A DNA stretch of 64,000 nucleotides, taken from positions 7,501 to 71,500 of the forward strand of contig NW_027196442.1 of the NCBI RefSeq assembly GCF_038502225.1, given 5' to 3'. The translations under genes and the position numbers were made by a program. Origin of the DNA: Cherax quadricarinatus. Taxonomy: Eukaryota > Arthropoda > Malacostraca > Decapoda > Parastacidae. Positions 32,623-43,889 of this stretch are shown here, piece by piece (position 1 is the stretch's first letter; the number at the start of each line of letters is the position of its first letter). Under the pieces are notes generated by a model that searched no databases, was not told the DNA's origin, and was given only the letters and a program-made list of their open reading frames with translations.

Positions 32623-34188
32623 CTAGGGGTAGTAGCCTCCGGCTTGACCAGATCCCTTTCCACCTCCGCCGCCAAACTGGGCCTGGCCTTCGTAGGTGAC
32701 GACGGGGTGGTAGCCGGAGCCGTCAGCGGTGTACTCCACATTCTGGAGACGAGTGTCTGGCAGCCTCACGTAGTACCTGAAGAAGTGGTAGAAACACGAG
32801 AGTCAGTGTCCGTGTATGTTTGTGCTTCTGTTAGGGTCTACATAAGAATATAAAGCATTTGCAGATTAAAGTAATAATGCAAAAAAGGGGATCGACTAAT
32901 AGCTGAAGAGCAACACTGGTGCTCAATGAGCAGCGGTAAGGCGTTGAGCATATCGGAGAGCTTCTTGGACCTGTAACTCTGTTAGTGGTCCTTTCAACTC
33001 ACTTGCCCTGGACGATCCCGTTGCTTGCTTGTTCTCCGTGGCCGTAGTCATTGCCTGAAGCAGCGTCGCTGACGTCCCACTGGAAATTGTAGTTGGCGGG
33101 GGCAGAGGAATATTGGTCCCCAGATCCTCCAGTCCCACCAATACCTGGGACGCCGTAGCCCTGAGGAGCCGCCCTGGCCACTGCCATCACCGCAACAGAG
33201 AGTACCAGAGCCACTGTCTAAATGGAGAGGCATGGGAGTAAGTAGTTATATAGAAGGATGTTACACTGATGTTACACTGGTTGGTACTCTGGTGTTACAC
33301 TCTAGTTAGTACTCTGATGTTACTCTGACACAGCTGGAAAAGGGTGCAATGAATATATTTATGAGTATATTATGTTACGCCTGGTCAGGTTCCACATTAC
33401 TTTGGGCAGAAATATCACTTAATATCATATTGCGAACTTCCTTATTAATAACTAAAATAGGGAAGTCCAACTATTTAATATTATCTGGGGCCATGTTTCT
33501 GTTGTGCAGAAGAGCAGTTTAACTTGGCCTCGACCTACGTAGTGCTGGGGAATGAAATATGTTCAGAGACACCAGGTGTGGGTTATGACACTAGTTATGG
33601 GTCAGGGACTCCAATTACTGGCCTGGGGCACCAAGTATACTTAAAAGCAAATTTTGACACAGGGCACTCTGTATGAACACTGGGCTCCAAGTATGGGAAG
33701 AAGCATGAGATACTGGCCTAATAACCAGGGTATGGGTTGGCAGACTGCGTATATTGGCTTCGTCTCTTGTGTCAGGATGGAAAATAAACCCAGTGAGGTG
33801 ATCTTCGAGCGTAAGGATAAGCCAATGCATAGTCGATTATTATTATTATTATAATCAAAAAGAAGCGCTAAGCCACAAGGACTATACAGCGCTGCAACTT
33901 CCTTAATGCATAGTCGAGAATCTCAATAACCTGGCTATTATTTAAATCCCATCAATTACACGAGGGTCATTAAGGCCGCATGCAATGTGTTGACCACCAG
34001 TCAAGAATATTTAACAGATGTGACAAATGGTTTGAAAATCGACATGTTAAATCTTTATTAAGATTTCCGTATGTCGCATAAGTGCCTAAGTCTTGAAGAA
34101 TATTTAAATCTCTAAACGAGATATTAAATTCTCAATATATATACACCGAGAGACAAGCGCTGTTGTGTGAGCCACCATGTACCTGCAT
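32623..34188 (-). CDS. CP3: RR-domain cuticle protein
   Basis: Secreted chitin-binding cuticle protein, 124 aa, minus strand. Exons: 34183-34188, 33003-33217 and 32623-32776. Exon 1 reads ATGCAG|GTACAT, so residue 2 is Gln, not the Lys found in its relatives; intron 1 is the longest of the cluster (965 bp). Exon 2 starts TTTAG|ACAGTGGC and ends GGCAA|GTGAGT. Protein: signal peptide MQTVALVLSVAVMAVARA, a short GIGGTGGSGDQYSSAPA linker, YNFQWDVSDAASGNDYGH, NGIVQGKYYVRLPDTRLQN and VEYTADGSGYHPVVTYEG of the RR domain, then a GGGGGKGSGQAGGYYP tail. Its intron 2 closely matches those of CP7 and CP8, marking recent common origin. The mini-exon assignment is supported by a TATA box 57 bp upstream, but the long intron and changed second codon make it slightly less sure. 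Confidence 0.88.
33835..33902 (+). mobile_element. GAAGCGCTAAGCC-family repeat fragment in CP3 intron 1
   Basis: ATTATTATTATTATAATCAAAAAGAAGCGCTAAGCCACAAGGACTATACAGCGC-type sequence related to 6433-6660. It helps explain the long intron. Confidence 0.6.
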
Positions 34189-34239
34189 GACTGTGTCTGC
34201 TGCCTGGAGGAGCTCAGCTGCTGGACACTCAGTCTTCAG

Positions 34240-34285
34240 TCCACTTTTTATACATGCAAAGAAAAGTGTCACGTCATGGCGTGGA
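34240..34285 (-). promoter_or_regulatory. CP3 promoter: TATA box and CRE-like element
   Basis: Minus strand TATAAAAA (34245-34252), with CATGACGTGACAC (34268-34280) directly upstream and CTTTTCTTTGC between them. Confidence 0.75.
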
Positions 34286-34299
34286 AGGAGCCACTGCAT

Positions 34300-34680
<381 letters not shown>

Positions 34681-34683
<3 letters not shown>

Positions 34684-35068
34684 GTGCCGAATATGTAAAA
34701 CTGGTCAATTAGCAAGAACTCTTTTAAAATTAAATCCTTTCTAGAATTTTCACTAAAACGTTTACAGATATATTTTTTTCATTAATATTAATGTAAAAAA
34801 TTTTAATTTTGCTCCAAAAGAATCTTAGGAAACTTACCTAACCTTATGATAACAAGAACAATTTATTTTAGCCTAACCCAACTAAATATATTTTAGATTT
34901 GTTTACAATAATTTAATACTAAACAAATACAATGAAATATGTTTTTTTCGTTAGGTTCAGAATGATTTTGGCGAAATTACTGCATACACAAATTTTCGCT
35001 TGTCCTATATGGCAAGATGAGCGTTGCTATTTAAGCCAAGATCGCAAGTTCTGACTATTCGGCACGAC
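34681..35068. mobile_element. MITE with GTCGTGCCGAATA ends (388 bp)
   Basis: Perfect 13-bp terminal inverted repeats, GTCGTGCCGAATA (34681-34693) and TATTCGGCACGAC (35056-35068), with imperfect pairing continuing for another 10-20 bp. The interior is AT-rich and non-coding. Both sides are dinucleotide repeats, so no unambiguous target duplication can be read. Confidence 0.88.
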
Positions 35069-35081
35069 ATACATATATATG

Positions 35082-35187
<106 letters not shown>

Positions 35188-35229
35188 TAAGGATATATAA
35201 GCCCTGATTTTCTTCATTCATTAGCCCTG

Positions 35230-35525
35230 GGGGATTTCTTGCACCCAGAGGCACTCTGGAAGGAATTTCTTGCACCCAGGGGCACTCTGGAAGCAATTTC
35301 TTGCACCCAGGGGCACTCTGGAAGCAATTTCTTGCACCCAGGGGCACTCTGGAAGCAATTTCTTGCACCCAAGGGCACTCTGGAAAGAATTTCTTGCAGC
35401 CAGAAACACTCTGGAAGCAATGTCTTGCACCCAGAAGCACTCTGGAAGCAATGTCTTGCACCCAGGGGCACTCTGGAAGCAATGTCTTGCACCCAGGGGC
35501 ACTCTGGAAGGAATTTCTTCAAATA
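35230..35525. repeat. 31-bp minisatellite, about 9 units
   Basis: Unit ATTTCTTGCACCCAGGGGCA plus CTCTGGAAGCA; period 31 cycles the frame each unit, so the open frames in all frames reflect lack of stops rather than coding. Confidence 0.95.
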
Positions 35526-36545
35526 CAACTCAATGGAGGTGGAGAAAAAAATCTAATCTTACAGAAGAGGTAACACAACAGCTCTTAGCCTGTTAAAATT
35601 AATCTGTGTAAAAGAAAAGTAATTTTTCCCTATTTTTGGAAGTGTGTAACATGCTGCCTTAGGAAGCTCTCTGCGTCTTTACATCTGAAGTTAAAAAAAC
35701 CTGCTGACAGTTGTCTATCCCTGGTTCTGTTTGCTGACTTTGCAATTTTGTTTGCAGTATTCATCATAACTACGTTATTTCTGTTATATCTGCGTATGGA
35801 TCTTGTGTTATATGGTGACTAGTTGTGAACAAAAATAAAAAAAGGCACAATACTGTGACTGGAACAATACACAAATAACCTGTACAAAGGAGAATAACAT
35901 TTATAATAACGTTTGGACCGAAACAGGTTGTTTGTGTATGGTCGTGAATGACGAGCACAAAGACAAACACTGCTCCTGGATTAACTGATGTTGCTATACA
36001 AATCTCAAACAACATCTGTTTTGAGTTGTCATGTCTTCACCTCATCATCTGTTTTTTATCAGCAGCGCTACACCGCCCTCCGCGTTCATTTCTCTCCTCT
36101 CTCTTTATACGTTACTCTTTATACTCTACGAGGGAATTATATTCGTGATCATATCAATTTACTTCGTTTTAAGTAACTGTGATGAGATTTAGGATTTATG
36201 CTTGTTCTCTGTTGTTTGAGTCATGCGTTCTGAAGATCTTGTGGGGGTGATGGTGCTTGATGTGAGGCTGGGACCGGCGCTGTGGGAAAGTGGGTGTGAT
36301 GGTGTAGTGTTGTAGGGAAGTGGGTGTGATGGTATAGTGCTGTGGGGAACTGTATGTGATGTAGTGTGTGTTATGGTGGGAGGGGTGAGGAACTGAGTCT
36401 GTGTCTTACAGTTGACAATGTTCTCTGGTGGAGTAACAGTCGAAAAAAAAGTGTGAGTTATGGTTAATAGAAAGGACGTTTACTGTGAGGGAATGACGCC
36501 GAGGGGCATTGTAACTGAACGTAGTTGGGACGTGGTCATTGAGGG
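35526..36545. other. spacer with a repeat fragment
   Basis: 35858-35935 (ACTGTGACTGGAACAATACA, then TTTGGACCGAAAC) is one arm of the fold-back element at 46.65 kb. 36240-36360 holds loose copies of GTGGGTGTGATGGTGTAGTG. No gene recognised. Confidence 0.45.
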
Positions 36546-36548
36546 CGC

Positions 36549-36617
<69 letters not shown>
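36549..36617. repeat. (TG)n(AG)n compound microsatellite
   Basis: Short TG run followed by an AG run with one AAAG interruption. Confidence 0.95.
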
Positions 36618-36618
<1 letters not shown>

Positions 36619-36619
36619 G

Positions 36620-37055
36620 GAAGCCATTGGAAGTGGATAAAACTGAAGACCGAGTATTGAAAGATATAGAGAGTTGTGTTGAAACCGAAAACGTAACAAT
36701 TGAAAAAAAAAGAAAAAGGAAAATGGGGCATATTCTGCCCAGAGGGAAAAAGTACTTGAAAGGAATGTACAGCATACGGACACAGGATTAAAAAAACGAA
36801 GGTAACTCGTGAATGAAATGATGGAGCAAAAGAGAAACAAATATTCCAAAACTTACTGCAGTTACTAAAAACAAATCAACTATTACGATCGCGACTGTGA
36901 TGTCACCAGATGCTGCTGAGTGAAGACACACGGGAGAAGAGGCTGAGGGAAGCAGCAGCATCAATGATGGGAAGTGTATCGATATGTCTTAATTAATATA
37001 TAGCTGCTTCAGTTACCAGTTTAGGTCTTGGGATCTTAAGAGTTGTCATATGCGG
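36620..37055. other. unique spacer
   Basis: Nothing recognised. Confidence 0.35.
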
Positions 37056-37062
37056 GTAGATA

Positions 37063-37285
37063 CCATGTAACACAACAGATACCATGTAACGCAACAGATA
37101 CCATGTAACAGATGACTCAGACACAACAGATACCATGTAACAGATGACTCAGACACAACAGATACCATGTAACAGATGACTCAGACACAACAGATATCAT
37201 GTAACAGAAAACTCAGACATAACAGATACCATGTAACAGATGACTCAGACACAACAGATACCATGTAATAGACAACTCAGACACA
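37063..37285. repeat. 32-bp minisatellite, about 6-7 units
   Basis: Unit CAGATACCATGTAACAGATG plus ACTCAGACACAA, with shorter 19-bp units (CAGATACCATGTAACACAA) at the left edge. Confidence 0.93.
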
Positions 37286-37289
37286 AATA

Positions 37290-38030
37290 CAGGATAAGTC
37301 AAAGATTTCCATACATACGGGGGACGGGGGGAATTTTATTAATTTCTTCATGTTTTGGAGGTGAGGTGCTAAGATACCGTCGTCCCCGGGATGGGAAGAT
37401 CGCATCCACGCGCCCCGTCAGCCTAAGAATAACCCCATATAGAATATTCTTATTTGTGACCTCCAAGTGACTGCATAACATAGAGACTGTTTGCTCTATG
37501 TTTTAAGATATTTTTGAATTATCCAGCAACGATAAATATTGTAAATAAAATTGTAGATGCAGCAAAGGGAGTCGTCTTGAACCTAGCGACAGTAGGGAAT
37601 TTCAGCCATGGAGAGAGAAGGGTCTGGACAGCTATGGACACATGGAGAAGTAAGATAATTTACTGGATAGTACAGAACTTCCTCTTGGGACTTTTTCAAG
37701 GATCTACACGCTGGTGAGGAAATGAACTGGAAATGCTTCGTGTTTCAGTCTTCGGTGAACTGGATTTAAAAAAAAAAATCTAGAGTGCTTCTGAAGCTGA
37801 GGAATTATTCCTAATAGTTAAATCAAAATTGTGAGGGTATTTTTCCGTGCAGTGTTCTCTACTATTCCCTATGATAAAGTATTATGCACAGTATAAGTGT
37901 ATGATATACAGCATCCATGTATTATGTCTGGAGCACTTGTAATGTGTAAATGGTTAAAATATTTCGTGATAGATATACAAATTGTCTTAGATGGTAAGTC
38001 CTGTCTGTGTTTACTGCACTACTTATACTG
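37290..38030. other. unique spacer upstream of CP4
   Basis: No gene recognised. 37975-38030 resembles 48955-49010 upstream of CP6 (AAATTGTCTTAG, GTTTACTGC), part of the duplicated promoter flank. Confidence 0.4.
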
Positions 38031-38033
38031 TTA

Positions 38034-38157
38034 GGAAAAAGGACACAGGTGAAACTAATCTGACATTTCACTGTGCTAACGTTTCACTCTCCAGGAGCTT
38101 TGCTAAGCCGTTGCCACAATAAATTATCACATTAGTTGCATCTGTGTCCTTTTTTTT
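38034..38157. mobile_element. short MITE-like element in the CP4 upstream region (about 124 bp)
   Basis: Inverted ends AAAAGGACACAGGTGAAACT and its complement AGTTGCATCTGTGTCCTTTT flank a short interior with AACGTTTCACTCTCCAGGAG. The equivalent place upstream of CP6 lacks this segment, so it is an insertion after duplication. Confidence 0.65.
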
Positions 38158-38249
38158 TATCATTCTGTGGGTAATTCTACCAATGTTACTACTCATACCG
38201 GGTGTGTGTTCTTGCTCCTCCCGAAACGACGGTGAGAGTCGTGAAATGT

Positions 38250-38320
38250 TATGTTGACGTCATGTAAAGACTCTTCTTACGTGGTGACATGACAGTTTCT
38301 TTTAGAAGTATAAATAGAGG
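38250..38320 (+). promoter_or_regulatory. CP4 promoter: TATA box and CRE elements
   Basis: TATAAATA (38309-38316) lies 59 bp before the ATG; GGTGACATGACAG (38283-38295) is the proximal and TGACGTCA (38255-38262), a perfect CRE, the distal site. Confidence 0.78.
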
Positions 38321-38374
38321 CTCAATGACATCTGGCCACCACTACACCTTCACTTGCAGACATCAGAGGCAGCC

Positions 38375-39449
38375 ATGAAGGTACCTGGCCAATGGATGGC
38401 ACACTAGCCTTTTAAATGACACATAAACATATGGCTATTCACTACCCTGGCATATTCTCTATTTTTACGTCATTATTTGGTGTCCAAGGTCCTTTCTAGT
38501 TGCCCAGGTACTATACATGGTACTGAAGGTATTTACCTGTTGTGGGGGGATTCATATAAAGATTACTGGCTCCACATCTGGTGTCATGAGCCCATATTTC
38601 GTGCCTTGGGCTCATACCTAGTGCTTTGGGTCTGTACCTGGTGGCTCGGGTTCATTCCTTATGCCTCGGGTCAGCACTCAGGTTCATTACTTATGACTCG
38701 GTCTTAGTTCCTGTGTCTCAAGTAATACCTAGTGCCTTGGGCATCAAGTATGGCACTCTGTAGATCGAGGAAAAAATAGGATTGCTATTTTTCACTACAT
38801 AAACCTTCACTATAGTCACCTTTCCCATCCTTTATCACAGTTGCTTACTGTCATTCCTCTCTCTTCAGACAGTGGCTCTGGTACTCTCTGTGGCGGTGAT
38901 GGCGGCGGCCAGGGCGGCCCCTCAGGGCTACGGCGTCCCAGGTATTGGTGGGTCTGGAGGATCCGGGGACCAGTATGCCTCTGCCCCCGCCAACTACAAT
39001 TTCCAGTGGGAAGTCAGCGATTCTACTTCAGGCAATGACTACGGCCACGGGGAGCAAGCAAGCAACGGGGTCGTCCAGGGCAGGTGAGGTGAAACCATCA
39101 CTAACAGCTTTACAGCAATCAACGCATTTCTTTTGAAGTGTTTGTTGTTCTTTGTTTGCAACGTTGTACGAAGCTGGGTTGCCGATGTGAAAAAAACATC
39201 ATAAATATATATACAGATATATACATTTATATGCACTCTGCTGTTATAAGTAGTTCCTCACACGCTAAACCTCGGGTTTGGTATTCCTCCTTCAGTTACT
39301 ACGTGAGGCTGCCAGACACTCGTCTCCAGAATGTGGAGTACACCGCTGACGGCTCCGGCTACCACCCCGTCGTCACCTACGAAGGCCAGGCCCAGTTTGG
39401 CGGCGGAGGTGGAAAGGGATCTGGTCAAGCCGGAGGTTACTACCCCTAG
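38375..39449 (+). CDS. CP4: RR-domain cuticle protein
   Basis: Secreted chitin-binding cuticle protein, 124 aa, plus strand, exons 38375-38380, 38869-39083 and 39296-39449. Splice sites: ATGAAG|GTACCT, CTTCAG|ACAGTG, GGCAG|GTGAGG, CTTCAG|TTACTAC. Because exon 3 begins with T instead of G, the split codon gives Ser where the others have Arg or Lys (VVQGSYYVRLPDTRL). Signal peptide MKTVALVLSVAVMAAARA; linker PGIGGSGGSGDQYASAPA; RR domain YNFQWEVSDSTSGNDYGH to VEYTADGSGYHPVVTYEG; tail GGGGGKGSGQAGGYYP. Glu and Thr in QWEVSDSTSG are shared only with CP6, its closest relative. After the stop come decayed copies of the tail coding sequence (39450-39580). Confidence 0.95.
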
Positions 39450-39653
39450 TCCGCAGAAGTGGAGAGGGATCTTCTGGTTAAATCGGAGACTACTTGCCCC
39501 TAGTCCGCAGCGGTGGTGGACAGGGATGTTTTGGTCAAGCCTGAGGCTACTTCCACGCCTAGTCCTGCAGTACGAGTCTTCGGAGCTGCCTTAACCGTAC
39601 TCCTGCTTTTAATATTTCACATTGAAAACTTGTGAACAATTATCTTCCTGTAA

Positions 39654-39705
39654 GTCAAGCTGGTTTTGACAAATATTTTGCACCGTGTTGATGCATGCGT
39701 AAATA
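39654..39705 (+). promoter_or_regulatory. CP4 3'-UTR block
   Basis: GTCAAGCTGGTTTTGACAAA and TATTTTGCA, then CGTAAATACA where relatives have TGTAAATAAA; the canonical AATAAA is lost here, so a variant signal (AATACA) may be used. Confidence 0.65.
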
Positions 39706-39993
39706 CATAATTGTCAAAATATGGTAAAGAGTATTTTGTCAGCCTGTTAGTCACTGTAGACATTGTTTATGAATAGTAACTGGCTGCTACTACCATCCCT
39801 CACTCTCCCCAGTCCATCCTGGAGGAAGAGTGGCTAGGTAGAACGAACTTAAATTTAATGTGGGATAAATTAAGTAAGAATACTGAATGTCGGAAAGGAT
39901 AACATATCAAGAAAGATGAAATGAAACACTGACAACCTAACCAGCTTGGATGACACAAGAACTGGTTGAGATCATATTGGAACGTGACGGTTG

Positions 39994-40175
39994 CCACGGA
40001 AGACCATGCTAGCTAGGTGACAGGCAACATGGAAGACCATGCTAGCTAGGTGACAGGCAACATGGAAGACCATGCTAGCTAGGTGACAGGCAACATGGAA
40101 GACCATGCCAGCTATGTGACATGCAACATGGAAGACCATGCTAGCTAGGTGACATGCGACATGGAAGACCATGTC
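39994..40175. repeat. 33-bp minisatellite, about 6 units
   Basis: Unit CATGGAAGACCATGCTAGCT plus AGGTGACAGGCAA. Confidence 0.95.
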
Positions 40176-40336
40176 ACCTGTACCATGTTATTAAACACAA
40201 GAGTGAGTGGTCGGGCGCACAGAGTGAAGAGCTTCAGGATCTAATTCTCCGCTCAAGGCTACAACACAACTTACATAAAAAAAATCTGCTAAAAGGACTA
40301 ACCTCTAAGATCGCAAAAGTCACAAACGACGCGAAA

Positions 40337-40340
<4 letters not shown>

Positions 40341-40370
<30 letters not shown>
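40341..40370. repeat. poly(A) run
   Basis: About 30 A residues, probably the tail of a short retroposon; the body is not recognised. Confidence 0.85.
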
Positions 40371-40373
<3 letters not shown>

Positions 40374-40509
40374 CTTGGATGACTGTACGAATGTACGAAT
40401 TTTAAGGCAGGACCAATAAGGGCCTCCACACTGGTCAAGACTTGTTGATGAAAGATTTCTCTGTGCAAGAAATTTTTAGTGCAAATCACCGTAAATGATA
40501 CAGGCACTT

Positions 40510-41100
40510 TATGTCACACTTGCTAAATATCACCTTGAATATGCTGACCATTTATGTTTCCATAATTATATAAAAGACGAAGATAAACTGGAAAGAGTTC
40601 GTAAAAGGGACAAAAAAAACTTGTGTCTTTATTAAGATAAAAATCCTGTAAAGAAACACTCAAAGTATTTGATTTGTTTTTCTTCGTAAACGGGGACTAC
40701 GAGATCTCAATATATTAAGCAGGAAAATGGCAGAGATGCATCGCAGCGTGTAAATTCAGTGAAAAAAAAAACCTACGAAGAAAGCCTAAAAAAAATCTCA
40801 GCAGTATTATTTACCCTCAAGAACCACAGACTGAGAGTTGTCATCCAGACCTTTATATCAACACGAAGGATTAAAGAACAAAGTAATTCAATAATGAGAA
40901 GAACTAGAATGAATTTCCGAAACAAGAGGTACAACACTAATGCCAGTGAAGTTTCCTTGCACACTGGAACACTGGAACGATCTCTCCACCGACATAGTAA
41001 GTGCAACAGCATTATAGAGATTTAGGAGACAATTAGACATGCCAGGAGCGGCGCCGAGGAGGGGGAGCTAGGGAGACATTAGACCCTCAGTGTTACTTAG
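40510..41100 (+). mobile_element. LINE C-terminal fragment, decayed
   Basis: Plus strand gives LAKYHLEYADHLCFHNYIKD, DEDKLERVRKRD, then after frameshifts LHTGTLERSLHRHSKCNSI and FRRQLDMPGAAPRRGS before an (AAT)n run. This is the pattern of the Jockey-superfamily post-RT region (HLEYA...KLERVQRR...W..LP..IV.A..I..FR..LD). Heavily mutated. Confidence 0.6.
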
Positions 41101-41103
41101 CCC

Positions 41104-41105
41104 AC

Positions 41106-41160
<55 letters not shown>
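41104..41160. repeat. (AAT)n microsatellite
   Basis: Trinucleotide run, then interrupted AAC/AAT units to 41208. Confidence 0.95.
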
Positions 41161-41164
<4 letters not shown>

Positions 41165-41339
41165 CAACAACAGTAATAACAATAATACCAACAATAACAA
41201 TAATAACAAGGAAGCTTGAGGACGAGTGTCCTAGCCCCCCCCCCGTCCCTTCTAACCAGACAGCCACACATAAGCTCCTCCATGTAGCAGAAATTCTGGG
41301 AATTTGCAGACATTGGATTCAAGGTGATACAATGAAGGG

Positions 41340-42260
41340 CTGGTTGTGACCACTGGAACCATTAGAACACTCCAGGATGATTTGAATAGACTGATGCAGT
41401 GGTCGGAGAAGTGGCAGAGGCAGGTTAATATAGACAAATGCTAAGTTCTAAATGTTGGACAGGAAAATAACTATGCCACGTATAAACTAAATAATGTAGA
41501 TCTTGATATTACGGATTGCGAAAAGGATTTAGGAGTTCTGGTCAGTAGCAATCTAAAACCAAGACAACAGTGCATAAGTGTTCGCTTCATATCAAGAAGT
41601 ATAAATAATAGAAATCCTCAGGTTGTTCTTCAACTCCATATATCCTTGGTTAGGCCTCATTAGGATTATGCTGCACAGTTTCGGTCACCGTATTACAGAA
41701 TGGATATAAATGCACTGGGAAACGTACAGAGGAGGATGACAAAGATGATTCCATGTATCAGAAATCTTCCCTATGAGGATAGACTGAGTCCCTGAATCTG
41801 CACTCTCTAGAAAGGCGTAGAATTGGGGGGGATATGATTGAGGTGTATAAATGGAAAACAGGAATTAATAAAGGGGATGTAAATAGCGTACTAAAAATAT
41901 CTAACATAGACAGGACTCGCAGTAATGGCTTTAAATTGGAAAAGTTCAGATTCAGGAAGGACATAGGAAAGCACTGGTTTGGTAATAGTGTTGTGGATGA
42001 GTGGAACAAAATCCCGAGTACCGTCATAGAAGCTAAGACGTTGTGTAGTTTTAAAAATAGGTTGGATAAATACATGAGTGGGTGTGGGTGGGTGTGAGTT
42101 GAACCTGACTAGCTTGTGGTACTAGATCGGGTGCACTGCTCCCCCCTTAAGTGACGTGTCTTACCTCACTAGGTCAAGGTATTGGCTTAATCCGATGGGA
42201 GAATTGGAGCTGCCTCGCATAGGCCAGTAGACCTGTTGCAGTGTTCCTTCTTTCTTATGT
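41340..42260 (+). mobile_element. LINE C-terminal half, different family, with 3' tail
   Basis: Frames give LMQWSEKWQRQVNIDKC, LDITDCEKDLGVLVSSNL, MDINALGNVQRRMTKMIPCI and then an intact stretch at 41834-42095 (IEVYKWKTGIN, FRFRKDIGKHWFGNSVVDEW, LCSFKNRLDKYM) that is the conserved end of a Jockey/CR1-superfamily ORF2. The 3' UTR ends TTGCAGTGTTCCTTCTTTCT. Several stops and frameshifts: dead. A related tail lies inverted at 48441-48630. Confidence 0.75.
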
Positions 42261-42473
42261 AGGTTCAATAATAATCCTTCGTGAACCTCAGCAAGCATCC
42301 TGAAGAAGTTGTTTATATCAACCCTGTTTATATATCTGTTAGCATATATTCTTACCCGTTTTCATATACGTAACTAAAATAAATTCCAGTAAATTTATTA
42401 TTTATATTTGTTTATTTTGGTATCTTCCGTAATTTTTTCTTAACATGCAAACTGGTCCATTGGACCAGTAAAA

Positions 42474-42475
<2 letters not shown>

Positions 42476-42547
<72 letters not shown>
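42476..42547. repeat. (TA)n microsatellite
   Basis: Pure TA run next to the LINE 3' (ATT)n tail. Confidence 0.97.
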
Positions 42548-42552
<5 letters not shown>

Positions 42553-43865
42553 ATTATTATTATTTTTTATTATCACACTGGCCGATTCCCACCAAGGCAG
42601 GGTGGCCCGAAAAAGAAAAACTTTCACCATCATTCACTCCATCACTGTCTTGCCAGAAGGGTGCTTTACACTACAGTTTTTAAACTGCAACATTAACACC
42701 CCTCCTTCAGAGTGCAGGCACTGTACTTCCCATCTCCAGGACTCAAGTCCGGCCTGCCGGTTTCCCTGAATCCCTTCATAAATGTTACTTTGCTCACACT
42801 CCAACAGCACGTCAAGTATTAAAAACCATTTGTCTCCATTCACTCCTATCAAACACGCTCACGCATGCCTGCTGGAAGTCCAAGCCCCTCGCACACAAAA
42901 CCTCCTTTACCCCCTCCCTCCAACCCTTCCTAGGCCGACCCCTACCCCGCCTTCCTTCCACTACAGACTGATACACTCTTGAAGTCATTCTGTTTCGCTC
43001 CATTCTCTCTACATGTCCGAACCACCTCAACAACCCTTCCTCAGCCCTCTGGACAACAGTTTTGGTAATCCCGCACCTCCTCCTAACTTCCAAACTACGA
43101 ATTCTCTGCATTATATTCACACCACACATTGCCCTCAGACATGACATCTCCACTGCCTCCAGCCTTCTCCTCGCTGCAACATTCATCACCCACGCTTCAC
43201 ACCCATATAAGAGCGTTGGTAAAACTATACTCTCATACATTCCCCTCTTTGCCTCCAAGGACAAAGTTCTTTGTCTCCACAGACTCCTAAGTGCACCACT
43301 CACTCTTTTTCCCTCATCAATTCTATGATTCACCTCATCTTTCATAGACCCATCCGCTGACACGTCCACTCCCAAATATCTGAATACGTTCACCTCCTCC
43401 ATACTCTCTCCCTCCAATCTGATATTCAATCTTTCATCACCTAATCTTTTTGTTATCCTCATAACCTTACTCTTTCCTGTATTCACCTTTAATTTTCTTC
43501 TTTTGCACACCCTACCAAATTCATCCACCAATCTCTGCAGCTTCTCTTCAGAATCTCCCAAAAGCACAGTGTCATCAGCAAAGAGCAGCTGTGACAACTC
43601 CCACTTTATGTGTGATTCTTTATCTTTTAACTCCACGCCTCTTGCCAAGACCCTCGCATTTACTTCTCTTACAACCCCATCTATAAATATATTAAACAAC
43701 CACGGTGACATCACACATCCTTGTCTAAGGCCTACTTAATTCTTTCAATTATAATCAACAGATTTATCCCCCTATATGCACTCTCTTTTATCCCCTTTGC
43801 CTTTATACAAAGGAACTATATATATATACCTTACCCTCTTATATATATAATTGCACCAACCATAT
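42548..43865 (-). mobile_element. RTE-type LINE, truncated and internally deleted copy
   Basis: Minus-strand copy of the LINE at 54.7-58.3 kb. From 43735 to 42812 it carries an uninterrupted frame from RT box B (GLRQGCVMSPWLFNIF) through an intact LLFADDT catalytic box to the natural C-terminus, over 300 codons with only a handful of differences from the other copy. Upstream (43740-43865) is the segment around VPLYKGKGDKRE, so about 300 bp between IIERIK and VGLRQG are missing, including the DLEKAYD catalytic box. The 5' part is cut at a TATATA stretch. The high identity indicates recent activity of the family. Confidence 0.9.
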
Positions 43866-43889
43866 ATATATATATATATATATATACTT

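Noticed and set aside
35214..35596. Several overlapping frames with ECPWVQEIASRVPLGARN-like repeats
   Set aside because: A 31-bp repeat cycles through all frames; no other coding sign.
39331..39594. 87-codon frame over CP4 exon 3 with Thr/Pro/Ser-rich translation
   Set aside because: Out of frame with the conserved RR domain; a +1 shadow.
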